Part shown: positions 36,001-47,535 of the stretch, piece after piece | How positions within the stretch are numbered: position 1 is the first letter of the stretch | How the letters are laid out: every line of letters begins with the position of its first letter | From: Plazaster borealis | Lineage: Eukaryota > Echinodermata > Asteroidea > Forcipulatida > Labidiasteridae | Length of the DNA stretch: 64,000 nucleotides | Reading direction: 5' to 3' | NCBI GenBank assembly: GCA_021014325.1 | Contig: CM037472.1 | Coordinates: forward strand, 620,001-684,000 | Translations under genes and position numbers: made by a program | Notes under the pieces: generated by a model | Databases searched by the model: none | What the model was told of the DNA's origin: nothing | Seen by the model: the letters and a program-made list of their open reading frames with translations, nothing else

Positions 36001-36848
36001 GATGAGTCCACAGCGGTAGTCCTAACTGGCTAGCCCCCATGGCAGTCATTACAGCTGTTTGGACTCCGGGGGAGAAAGGGAATGTACTGGCCTTTGTAAG
36101 AGGCAACACTGCTATAGTTCTAGTTTGTCCTTTTCGGGCAGTTCCCCTGTCTATTCGTGCCATCGCTACCGATTGCCGGATGAGTCCACAGCGGTACTGC
36201 TAACTGGCTAGCCCCCTTGGCAATCATTACAGCTGTTTGGACCTGGGGGAGAAAGGGAATGTACTGGCCTTTGTAAGAGGCAACACTGCTATAGTTCTAG
36301 TTTGTCCTTTTCGGGCAGTTCCCCTGTCTATTCGTGCCATCGCTACTGATTGCCGGATGAGTCCACAGCGGTACTCCTAACTGGCTAGCCCCCTTGGCAG
36401 TCATTACAGCTGTTTGGACTCCGGGGGAGAAAGGGAATGTACTGGCCTTTGTAAGAGGCACAGTGCTATAGCTCCAGTGTGTCCTCTTTGGGCAGTTCGC
36501 CTGTCTATTCGTGCCATCGCTGCCGGTTGCCGGATGAGTCCACAGCGTTACTCCTAACTGGCTAGCCCCATGGCAGTCATTACAGCTGTTTGGACTTTGG
36601 GTGAGAAAAGGGAATGTACTGGCCTTTGTAAGAGGCACACTGCTATAGCTCCAGTGTATACTCTTCAGGCAGTTCCCCTGTCTATTCGTTCCATCGCTGC
36701 GGGTTGCCGGATGAGTCCACACCGTTACTCCTAACTGGCTAGCCCCCTTGGCAGTCATTACAGCTGTTTGGACTCCGGGGGAGAAAGGGAATGTACTGGC
36801 CTTTGTAAGAGGCAATACTGCTATAGCTCCAGTATGTCCTCTTTGGGC
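30058..36848. repeat. 177-178-bp satellite array, about 36 units
   Basis: GATGAGTCCACAGCGG or a close variant recurs every 174-180 bp from 31003 to 36708 (34 sites), with more diverged units at 30058-31000. Units contain CTCCTAACTGGCTAGCCCCC, GGCAGTCATTACAGCTGTTT, GAGAAAGGGAATGTACTGGC and TCGGGCAGTTCCCCTGTC. Two ~100-bp units (near 33313-33412 and 33768-33869) share the same internal deletion. Blocks around 35010-35630 and 35735-36190 are near-identical at a ~712-bp offset, showing higher-order structure. Because 177 is divisible by 3, long minus-strand ORFs of 59-residue repeats appear; these look incidental. Confidence 0.95.
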
Positions 36849-36989
36849 CAAAATAAATTTAAACAAATGTTTGCTGTGGTGTTGCCATTACATTTACATC
36901 ACCTTCGGTAGCCACAATCCGAGGTTGTGGGTCGGCTCTCGAGGGAGCCCATACCGGATATCCAGATAACTCCACCTTATTGTCCAATG

Positions 36990-37290
36990 GAGCCTTGACT
37001 CCACTCCTCAGGGGCAAGTACCTTGAACGTCCTCCATGGAAGGAGTTACTACCCTCATGGGACCTGTGGTAGGTGCTTCAGTCCCTGTAGCTAGCTCCCT
37101 TCAACCCGCTTTCTGAGGTGTCACAAATAGATCTCTCTTTCAAAATAGTCTTCTTGGTAGCTATGGCCATGGCACAACACCGTAGTGAACTCCATCCCCT
37201 GACCACTGATCTCGGACCGATCAGGTTGGAATCTGGTGTGGTCCACCTCATCCCCGCCACTCTTTCCTTATGAAAAGTCAATCGTCCTTG
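36990..37290 (+). pseudogene. DIRS-like tyrosine recombinase remnant
   Basis: One plus-strand frame from about 36995 reads LERPPWKELLPSWDL, then FNPLSEVSQIDLSFKIVFLV and AMAMAQHRSELHPLTTD, the order seen in tyrosine recombinases of DIRS-type retrotransposons (PP-x-WDL, PF-PL-x-L-x-LKTVFLLALAS, R-x-ELHAL). Three in-frame stops show it is inactive. The call rests on pattern memory, not an alignment. Confidence 0.6.
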
Positions 37291-37299
37291 TTCCATCCA

Positions 37300-38690
37300 T
37301 TGGATATTTTTATCCCTGACATCAAGTCAGCCTGATCCATACTTGAAGACAACCTTAATGGTATCTGGCTTGTACTAAAATCGCTGCGGGGTTCCGCCTT
37401 CCAACTGTTCATCTAATCCACTAAGATAATCCACTAAGATACTATTCCCTGGATACTATCTCCATGTGGAGAGTAAGGGCATTACACTCATCACACTCGC
37501 AGTGGCCCACCTCCACTGGCAGAACTGCCCATGCCCATAAGACAAAGGCTATGTCACCATCATGGGCTTACATGAAAGGGGTCCCACTTTGAGACACCCT
37601 CATCATTTACAACATGTTACCTACGGGATGAGCTACAGACAGAAGGCTGAGTTGGCCTTGCCACTTTTGGAACAACTAGACCTCTCGATCCGGCCTCCAC
37701 ACAATGACTGGATGTCGGCTGCACTCTCCTTTGTATGTATCTTGTTTTAAGAATGCAAATTATGTAATCATAATTATCGGGAAATCATTCGAGCCTTTTA
37801 AGATTATAACTTGTATAAATGTTGTCACTACAGGAGTTATGTCCTCTTCAAGAAAACCAGGTTCATGATAAGCGAGATAAGCAGTTTGAACACAACAATA
37901 GGAGAATGTAAAACTTGAACATTTGAGCACCTTTAGATGGAAAGGCAATAAAAGCACTTTTTCTTGTACAAAACTTGCCGCCCCCCTCCCCCTTTTCAGC
38001 TTTCAAAAGATGCATCAATTAATTAAATACTTTTAGAGTGATGATTGATTTGGAAAATACATTTTTACATGGTTTAACCTTGCTGTAATTATTGTAACTT
38101 CCTGATCAGGAAACGGAGAGATCAAAATATTCCACCTGTATACCTCCCCTGAATAGATAATAAAAAGAATGAAAACAATGTTTGTAACTTCAAAAGCAAA
38201 CTACTTGCTAAACTTTCTCACAGATTACTTGAGTCTACTTTTCACGAAAACAAAGGATTAGAAGAAAACAAATGGTTGAAAACTCAAGTGAAAAAACCCC
38301 ATGATGTCTTATCACATTACATTATGTCTTATCACACCAGTTTTAATCACCCCTGCAATGTATTTTGCACGTTAAAATTGTTGTCTCACATACAGTTTCT
38401 TATCTGTGAACTTAACCTTTCAGAGCCAGAGATGTAGCTAATAGTTCCTTGAAATCAAGTGCAGATGGAATCCCCAGTACTGACACCTTGAAGGCTACAA
38501 GGCATAAAGGAGAGCATCGTGTATGAAAACATCGCTACCATCAAGACATCTTAGCTGTTCATCTAGCAATCATGGATGAACAAACCAGCAGTTTGTTGTA
38601 AGATATTGGGACATAGATGTGTCAGTTTTGTTGCTTTGGTGTTTTCTGTTTTCGTCGTACAGTGGGCTGTTTTTGCAGCACTATAGAGTT
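37300..38690. other. non-repetitive stretch with no gene recognised
   Basis: 37300-37750 may be a further decayed part of the DIRS-like element. 37750-38690 is AT-rich, with no supported exon or RNA gene. Confidence 0.3.
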
Positions 38691-38708
38691 AACATCTTGT
38701 AAATAAAT

Positions 38709-39327
38709 AAGTACACCATTGCAAGCAAGCACATACGCGTTTTGAAATTGGAGATTTTAGAGCCTTTGAAGTGCCGAGATACGATTGGTTGGGCCGAGAT
38801 ACCCTTGGTTGTGCCGAGATACCCGTGGTTGTGCCGAGATACCCGTGGTTGTGCCTGGATTCGGAGATTTGAATGGAGGGGGAGCGGTTCGATTCGGAAT
38901 CGATGGTGGTACAACACGGAAAATTCCGAATAAATAAAGGGACCTGGACATTTGCACGTGGCATTTGGGGTCCTACCCCCGTTGTTGGTTGATCTTAAAG
39001 GTGCATCGGGCTCCTCGACCGGCGGGGATGGTACCGGTGTTATCAGCAAAATGGTTGGCCCAGCGGGGGTAGTCCCTAGTCTTTGGCCGTGGGGGCTAGT
39101 GGACCGCGTTAGTACGGTAGGGGACTGCCTCAGAAACTGGTTCGCTGAGGTGGCGGACCGGACCCTTCCGAAAGGGAGGTGCAATGGCTCTGACGATCTC
39201 GAAAAGCGCGTGGGGCTGGTATCCTGGGACCTGCACGTGGTAGCCCTGCTTTTTTACAAACCTTACCAGGATGATAATGGCAAAATTTAAAACTGACTGA
39301 AATAAAATGCTTGCAATGGTGTACTTA
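38709..39327. repeat. GC-rich island bounded by 21-bp inverted repeats
   Basis: TAAGTACACCATTGCAAGCA at 38709-38728 is exactly inverted at 39308-39327, with one more base of match outward. Inside is a four-copy 20-bp repeat and a ~300-bp GC-rich stretch open on both strands (plus 38952-39290, minus 38681-39184). Neither ORF resembles a family I know. It may be a mobile insertion. Confidence 0.5.
38773..38852. repeat. 20-bp minisatellite, four copies
   Basis: Unit GCCGAGATACCCGTGGTTGT starting at 38773, 38793, 38813 and 38833, with the first copies slightly diverged. Confidence 0.85.
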
Positions 39328-39329
39328 TA

Positions 39330-42300
39330 AAATATTTGTTAGTTTACTATTTGCGTTGTTGAACTTTATCAGTGGTAGTTTTTGCCTTATAATAAGTTTA
39401 CATTGTTTAGAATTTTTGGTTATAAACACAAGTTCAGAGGCGAGGCTGCTGCTGATGGATTGGAGCGTGAGTCGTACAGACATAAAGTCATCGCGCGTTT
39501 AAAATATTGCGGCCAATATTTTAATTTTGTCCTGAGAAAATGCAGTGGATTGTGTTATTATTAATCTTATTTTTTACCCATAACTTACTAACAAATGTAT
39601 GTATTAAAATAAAAAATATTTAATAGTATATAAGATTGAAACAAATTCTAAACCACATTAAAAAAATAATAATTTGGGAGAAGGCTAGGTGGGAAATAAT
39701 TTTCCTGTAACCTGTAATTACAAAGTTAGGGATCAAACAAGGAATTAATGATAAAAATATGTTATTTGATGTTATAAAAAAAGAATTATTATAAGATCTC
39801 TTTCTGATCTCTTTATTAAAATTCCATTAAATTTCACCATTAACATGAACAACAATAACTTCTATGATTTGACTTAAATTACTAAAAACAAATAACCGGA
39901 CTATAAGCAGCATAAATATTTGTGTTTTAATCAGAAGACAAATTAAAACTATAATAAAATAAAAATATTGAGACATGATAAATAATTTCCATTTCACAAA
40001 TTACTTGCCATAAAAATTAATACATTCACACCTTCATCTATTAAAAATATGTTCTTCTGAAAATGAATGTCGCATTTTCAACAAAACAAAAATTAAATGA
40101 ATAATTAAAGCTAGTCTCTATGTAGGCCTATGTTATGTTTGTAATAATACATGAACTTTTTAATTAAGTTTTTAACCTTTAACAAATCATGTCTTTGTGT
40201 TACTTCACTTGAATGCAAATGATGACATTGTTAAATACTAATACATTGATTAAAATTTACTTAACACAAACTTTAAATAATATTTAAGTAATTTGACATT
40301 ATTACTCTAACAAGTCCATGTTCCAATTTGAATGACTATACATTTTACAGTACTAACTGCAATAAAATTAATGTTTGAGAACTAACTTATACTTAACAAT
40401 GTTAAAAATAGCAATATACATTATAGGCTGACACCCAACTGTCAATTTGTATGTAAGATATAAGTGGTTAACATTTTCCTTTTATAAAAGAATAATTATG
40501 TATACACATATTTAAGTTTACTTAATATCATCCAATAAAATCACAGGTGAGACAGAAATTAATGTTTGGAATTGGGGTCCACTTTAAGGCCTAAAAAGAC
40601 TGCCTAATTTTATTACATAAAGTGCCAGTAAAACAAAATACAAATAATAATAGTTCTCTTAAATAAGTCAGGGCTACATGTATTGTAGATGAACTCTTTC
40701 CTAACAATTACGATTACTAACATAAATACAATCAATTGTATGAACTTTATAATTAGTGAGCATACGTCAGGCCAACATGTAGATTAACTTTTTCTTAACA
40801 ATTACGATTACTAACATTAAAAACAAAACAATCAATGGTATGAATTTTGTAATCATTTGATAAGTTAAATATTGGAATTTAAATGTACAATATTATCTAG
40901 GCCTACATGCTATTTTGTAGATCACTAACAAGAATTTGAAACTTTTTCTTTGTTAACAAAGACGGGGGTAAAAATGCGAGTCGGGCGGACATAAAATCAT
41001 TGCGTGTTGAAGATATTGCGACCAATATCAAAGTGTCTGTTGTGTTTAGAAAAAGGACGCTAATGTCTGTCCACAAGACCCGTGAAAATGCACTGGAATG
41101 TGTTATTTTATTTCTCCATAATTCACAGATAAATGAACATATATGACAAGTTTTCCCAATGAACAAAATTATGACAATACATGTTTATCTATATATATAA
41201 TATCATTTTTGTCGAATGGACTGCAGAAAAAATGTAATTATGGAGAATGTTGGACATAGGGGAGAAAATAAATGTTTATGTAACGAACAAATAATAGAGT
41301 TATGGGATCACAATATAAAGATTTGTTAATAAAAATGTAAACACGAATAAAACATTAAAATTATAAAAATTATACATGATTTGTAGTTAGGGCTTTGTTG
41401 ACAACAAAGTCTGCATAACAAAACATCTTATTATTATTTATTTTTAAAAATTCAATTAAATTTCACCACTAACATCTAAAAACTAATAACTTCTTATGTT
41501 TGATTAAAATTACTAAAACAAATGATCACATTGAAAAGAAGCATACTGGTATTTTAATTAGTGGAGAAAATTACAATCTATTATTTATATATGGATTTAT
41601 TGTTGTCTATAAAGTTCATAAATTTGACAATTTATGTGACGAAGGTTCTAAAGAATCTCCTACTAACATTTCATAATTAAATTAGGTTCTAAAGTAAAAA
41701 TTCATCAATGTTATTTAAATACATTAGACATTTAATAAAGTTACTATTATTGTTACATCTATTAATCAAATTACTTGCAACTTGAGGATCTAACAACCTT
41801 AAGTTTTTTTTTAACTTATTACAAAAATAAATAAATAACATACACTAACATCAATGCAATTATTACAATAAACATTTTTAGTCGTGAACTGTCTATGAAA
41901 AGTAAAATCTTGGATACTAACTGCGCAATATTATCTACATGTTATTATGTACATCACTAACAACAATTTGAAACTTTACAGTTTCCAATGTGTGCACTGC
42001 ATTTAATTATATTAAGAAGTTCATGCGATAAAAACAAATTATTATTAAGAATTAATTTAACTTGTTAAATAGAATAAAAATAAAAAGGAAAAATATAAAA
42101 TGGGCTTTCACAAGTTCATAAAATCTCGAGTGACGTCGGTGAAAAAAAAAGTGTTTCGGTTGGTATAAACGGGCGCTGCCGAGATTAAATGTTATTTTGC
42201 AGTTTGTACATGATCGATGCGTCTATTAAGCCATGCAGACAAGCAGCCTCGCTTCAGAAACGTATTGTTTAATACTTGAACTGTGATAATGGTGAATTTA

Positions 42301-42950
42301 AGTTAATGTTTAAGTTAATTTTGATATTATAAAACCACTTTTATTAGATGTAAGAAATAGTACTTAGTTTTTTATTTTGAGACAACTTGGATCTTATTTT
42401 TGCTTTAAAATAGATTGATACTATGACAAGAAAAACAAGTAACTAATGTTTGAGCTATTCGCAGTATTTTTGACCTCGCAAGGGCGTGTGTAAACCCAAT
42501 TTACGTGATGCAAAACGAGTAAAACAAAACCGTTTTTCTTAGTGTTGTTTGTTACTTTGGCCATTGATACAAGAAAACAAAATACTGATATTCAAAATGA
42601 GATAAAACTTTAATTGTGAAACAATTTTCATTATTGAAAGCGCTCTCATGCAGTCAAACATACGGTCAATTTAATTATACTTCAAATAAAGGATCTATAT
42701 CTCTGTAAAATAGTTGAAATTATTTACTTTGTAACTTTCTAATGTTAAACTACTTATTATGGTTTGTAGTCTTTAATAGTCTTTACCTTTACTCATTAAA
42801 CACATTTGGTATTATGTATAAAGGTATTTTGTTTTACAAACTACAAATAAACTGTTATTTAACAGACACCAACAGACATTTCTTAATTTTCTTTTTTCTC
42901 TCCTAGCTCATGCTAAGGTCAAAGGTCATAGGGCGCATCTCATTATTTTT
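39330..42950. repeat. AT-rich diverged large duplication, no genes
   Basis: 39454-39500 (GACATAAAGTCATCGCGCG) pairs with 40970-41007, and 39790-39900 (ATTTCACCATTAACAT) with 41430-41530, offset 1.5-1.6 kb. A junction motif ATCACTAACA(A)GAATTTGAAACTT recurs at 40921 and 41953. A smaller ~95-bp duplication (ACAATTACGATTACTAACAT) lies at 40695-40750 and 40788-40852. No coding potential. Confidence 0.6.
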
Positions 42951-43009
42951 TTTTTATTTGACAAATCCATTCTAAGGTTTATATATAACGTCCGAGCGAT
43001 TTTTTTTAA

Positions 43010-43095
43010 GCGGCCATGTGGCCCAGCGGGCTAGCTCACAGCTCCCGGAATCCTGGAGCTGTGAGCTCGGGGGTTCAAATCCTGGCGGGTCCCTT
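43010..43095 (+). repeat. tRNA-like SINE head
   Basis: TGGCCCAGCGGGCTAGCTCA and B box GGTTCAAATCC at about 43072-43082. The acceptor ends do not pair, so it is not a working tRNA gene. Confidence 0.5.
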
Positions 43096-43139
43096 TTTTA
43101 CCAGTAAAATAGAACTTTTTTTAAAATTCTTGTAAAAAT

Positions 43140-43215
43140 GGGTAGGGCTTGAACCTGGTACCTTTAGCTCTGTAGCCTCTATCTCTTACCACTCTGCCAC
43201 TGAGCTTTCTTAAAA
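43140..43215 (-). repeat. tRNA-like SINE head, opposite orientation
   Basis: The reverse strand reads AGCTCAGTGGCAGAGTGGTA and GGTTCAAGCCC in A/B-box spacing. It faces the 43010-43095 copy. Confidence 0.5.
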
Positions 43216-43299
43216 ATTTAACGATTTTTGACCTGATGAATATTAGAATGGCCTGACTTAGAAAAAAATTGAAATATTTTTCCCCCCTGGCTATACCCT

Positions 43300-45230
43300 T
43301 GGATTTTTGGCTGATCTGAGGGCTGACCAAGGGCCTTGGAGCTTGGCTCGGGGAGTAAAATTTCTAAGTGCTGAGGGGCCAGGGAGGTTGCTGGGCAGTC
43401 GGCCAGGCAGTGGGGCTGGGCTTGAGGGCTTGGGTGATGGGCTAGAAGGATGCTGGGCAGCTAGGCTGGTTAGGATGAGGGCTTGGGCTGATGGGCTGGG
43501 AGGATGCTGATGGGCTGGTGGGCTGGACTGGCTTGGGGTGATGGTATGAGTGATGGACTGGACTGGTTGGGATGAGGGCTTGGGGAGATCGTTGGAGTGA
43601 TGGGCTGGAGGGCTTGAGGTTAGGGTTAGGGTAGGAGTGATGGTAGGAGTGGTTTGTTGGACTGGTCGGGATGAGGGCTTGGGGTGATGGAGTGATGGGC
43701 TGGACTGGTTGGGATGAGGGCTTGGGGAGATGGTTGGGGTGATGGGCTGGACTGGTTGGGATGAGGGCTTAGGGTTAGGGTAAGGGCTTGGGTGATGGTA
43801 TGAGTGATGGGCTGGGCTGGTTGGGATGAGGGCTTGGGGAGATGGTTGGAGTGATGGGCTGGACTGGTTGGGATGAGGGCTTGGAGTGATGGTTGGATTG
43901 ATGGGCTGGGCTGATTGGGATGAGGGTTTGGAATTAGGGTGAGGGTAAGGGCTTGGGTGATGGTTGGAGTGATTGGCTGGACTGGTTGGGATGAAGGCTT
44001 GGGGTGATGGTTGGAGTGATGGGCTGGGCTGGTTGGGATAGAGGCTTGGGGTGATGGTATGAGTGATGGACTGGACTGGTTGGAATGAGGGCTTGGGGTG
44101 ATGGAGTGATGGACTGGACTGGTTGGGATGAGGGCTTGTGGTGATGGATGGAGTGATGGGCTGGACTGGTTGAGATGAGGGCTTGGGGTGATGGAGTGAT
44201 GGGCTGGGCTGGTTGGGATGAGGGTTTGGGTTGGCTGGACTAGTTGGGATGAGGGCTTGAGGTTAGGGTTAGGGTAGGAGTGTTGGTAGGAGTGGTTTGT
44301 TGGACTGGTCGGGATGAGGGCTTGGAGTGATGGACTGGACTGGTTGAGATGAGGGCTTGGGGTGATGGCTTGGAGTGATGGACTGGACTGGTTGGGATGA
44401 GGGCTTGTGGTGATGGTTGGAGTGATGGGCTGGACTGGTTGAGATAAGGGCTTGGGGTGCTGGTTGGAGTGATGGGCTGGGCTGGTTGGGATGAGGGTTT
44501 GGGTTGGCTGGACTAGTTGGGATGAGGGCTTGAGGTTAGGGTTAGGGTAGGAGTGTTGGTAGGAGTGGTTTGTTGGACTGGTCAGGATGAGGGCTTGGGG
44601 TGATGGGCTGGACTGGTTTGGATGAGGGCTTGGGTGATGGTACGTGAAGTGATGGGCTGGGCTGGTTGGGATGAGGGCTTTTTGGTTGATGTTAGGAGAT
44701 GGGCTGGATGGTTGGACTGATGGCTTGGGGAGATGGTTGGAGTGATGGGCTGGGCTGGTTTGGATGAAGGCTTGGGGTTAGGGTTAGGGTTAGGGTTAGG
44801 GTTAGGGCTTGGGGTGATGGTAGAAGTGATTTGTTGGACTGGTTGGGATGAGGACTTGTGGTGATGGGCTGGACTGGTTGGGATGAGGGCTTTGGGTTAT
44901 GGTAGGAGATGGGCTGGATGGTTGGACTGAGGGCTTGGGGAGATTGTTGGAGTGACGGGCTGGACTGGTTGGGATAAGGGCTTGGGGTTAGGGTAGGTGT
45001 GATGGGCTGGGCTGGTTGAGGTGAGGGCTTGGGGTGATGGTTGGAGTGATGGGCTGGACTGGTTGGGATGAGGGCTTGGGGCGATAGGCTGGGCTGGTTG
45101 GGATGAAGGCTTATGGTGATGGGCTGTGATGTTGGGATAAGGGCTTGGGGTTATGGTAGGGGTGATGGGCTGGTACATGTAGTAATTTTGCTGGAGCCTG
45201 GCTGGTTGCACATGAGTATGATCAAGTTGG
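43300..45230. repeat. G-rich degenerate minisatellite with interstitial telomeric repeats
   Basis: About 1.9 kb of GATGGGCTGGACTGGTTGGG and ATGAGGGCTTGGGGTGATGG permutations with variable unit length. Telomere-type TTAGGG is interspersed (near 43621, 43763, 44263, 44537, 44978), peaking in (TTAGGG)5 at 44778-44807. Strong G-over-C skew on the plus strand suggests G-quadruplex or R-loop potential (inference). Confidence 0.9.
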
Positions 45231-45234
45231 GTAG

Positions 45235-47310
45235 ATGGCTGGGGTCATTTATAATGTGACTTTGAATGTTTTTAAAGGTTGGTCCTTTTTAGATTAAAGG
45301 AGTTATTTCTAAATTTATATAAAGGGATTATTCTTTTTATGCTGAAGAGATTAAAAGACTCTATTTCCTGCACTTTTCTGGAAAATGATTGAGAGGATAT
45401 AGAGATGTTTTACTGCGGCCATTTTTGTTGAATTCGGTGTGTACCCATATAGGCCTATCACTGGAGTGTACTGGTTTACTAAAGGACCACTCTATTTTAT
45501 ATGCGCAAAGATGATTTTCGTTTCATACATTTTGGTCGGTTTTGTTTATAGTAAAACATCTATTAGTCAAACTTTGCTTAATAAGCTTTCTTATAATTTA
45601 ATTATGCTCTATGTCTTGCATATAATACTTTTTACAAAAACAATTAAAATGCACATAAAATAAGGGAATAGAAGAGATTTCTTGCTACATTTATAGAATC
45701 ATTTTATTTGACAACTCCAAATAATATATTATCAACAATACAATTTAAAAATTATCAGTTTAAGAACACTAATTTTACTGTAGCCTAAAAAAATACAAAC
45801 AACGTTGAAGAGCGTTAATTTCTGGACACAGTTCTTTTGGGAGACTAATTTCAGTTATCTTATTTATCAACAAATAGTTTACATCACTAAGCTGTGAAAA
45901 CTTCATCATTAGTTTGGGCACGTTTTTAAGTAAACCCCACAAAATCACGATTAATGCTTTGTTGTAGGCCTATGTTTTGTGCATTTGGTTTTTTCAAATT
46001 TTGAAGAACATTTTTCTTGGCCAAGCTAATATTTTAGACATATATTTTTCAGGACTATCATTTAATGAAGGTATTTTACAGAAAATAACCGATTGCTTTT
46101 TGGAAAAGTAAATTTATTCAACTCGACCTTTAAACTTAGGTCTTCATTAGGTATTCATTTAAAGAAATGGATAACAATGATGTCTGGGGTTTTTCAGACA
46201 TTCTGTGCACATTTATGGTTTTGATTTTGCGGTTATTTAAAATGAGACCTGCTATCTAGCAAAACCCAAAACTTCTTGGCAATTAGCATAAATGTATAAC
46301 AGCCAAGAAAAGGTCAACAATTGACCCCAGGAACAAATTTGAGATTTGTTTGTGACCATATGTTCTTTAGATCTGGATGAAAAATAAATATTGTTGTGAA
46401 TAATTTTAACTTTCAAGATAAATACCAAAATCAAACCGTTTTTCCCCCCAAATTGGTTCAAAGTTTAGGGCCTTGCTGGGGCCACTCACAATTTGTGAAG
46501 GACATCTTTGTCACAAAATGTAAGATTTTGAATTCAAAATAATATTCCATTTCTTTCATGATGTTTGTCCATCATGTAGTTAAAATCCCTCTAAGCTCAT
46601 AACCAATAAATGCAAAGAAATATGAGTACTTGATTTGATATGAGTCATAAAGTAGGGACAGTTTATTGAGCACAATGTCTTACCTACAAGTACTTGTGGT
46701 GTATGTTTTCATATTCTTTTCAGGCACTTACTTTTTACAAGAAGATTCAAGTAGATGTAAGATTGCATCAGAGTTTATCATTAATTTTACAAGTGAAATC
46801 AAAAAGTTGGTTGGTTGTTCATCCATGATTCCTTGATGTGTAGAAAGCCTTGAAGACCGTTATGTTTCCATTATGAATTGCTCTCCTCAAACTCTGAAGT
46901 CTTCAAGATTGTAGTGAAAATTATTTGCTACACACTTGGTTGTTCATGCTGTGAAAGGTTAAAGAAAACAATTGTATAAACTTAACCCATTTTGGGGTGT
47001 ATGGTCAACTGAACTGCCCCCTCCAATTTGCCCTTGTCAATGAAAGCTTACAGCTCAAACTTGACAAAGATTGATTGACATGAATGGGTAATATCCAAAC
47101 TGAAATTGATGAGTGTTTTTAGTCGAGAAAGGCATAAAATTCAGCAAACTCTTTGGGGTGGACAGCTTGAGTCCCCACTCAGAGCCCTCCTCCCTCCAAG
47201 ATACACAAACATTCATTCATGATTGGTTTGATGCATTAAATATCCCCAAAATTGTGTCTTTCCCTCGCTTGCCCCCAAAATGAAAATGTCTGGTTACACC
47301 ACTGCTCTTT
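45235..47310. other. AT-rich DNA, nothing recognised
   Basis: No exon, RNA or repeat structure could be supported by eye. Confidence 0.3.
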
Positions 47311-47314
47311 GGTT

Positions 47315-47535
47315 CTTTTACTTATAATTTTAATAATAATAATAATAACTAGTTCTTATATAGCGCATTTTACAATAACGTCTCAATGCGCTTTACATTA
47401 GTGCCCTGGTCATTGGGCCAATAACATTCCTTTAATCTTTTTCAGCTCCCTGTGGAGTATACAGCCCCGAGCTGCCGTGGCGCTCCGAAGGCTTTTGAAA
47501 CCCTACCCTCGCAGGTACCCATTTATACCCCTAGG
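47315..47535. repeat. SINE/LINE tail-type repeat with ATA microsatellite
   Basis: An (ATA)n run is followed by CTTATATAGCGCATTTTACA and a body containing CGAGCTGCCGTGGCGCTCC. TATATAGCGC also occurs at 58034 next to another microsatellite. Unclassified dispersed repeat. Confidence 0.5.

Noticed and set aside
31003..36720. Hammerhead-ribozyme-like GGATGAGTCC in each satellite unit
   Set aside because: The CUGAUGA core is not matched (extra or changed G), and no GAAA follows a short stem II at the right distance; a GAGTCC/GGACTC pairing spans ~55 bases with no core.
31122..36866. Minus-strand ORFs of 114-189 residues in the satellite as genes
   Set aside because: They are explained by a 177-bp unit being divisible by three, start and stop at unit-length changes, and lack any gene context.
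44778..44807. A chromosome end
   Set aside because: Only five TTAGGG units, embedded in a minisatellite with ordinary sequence and genes beyond it.
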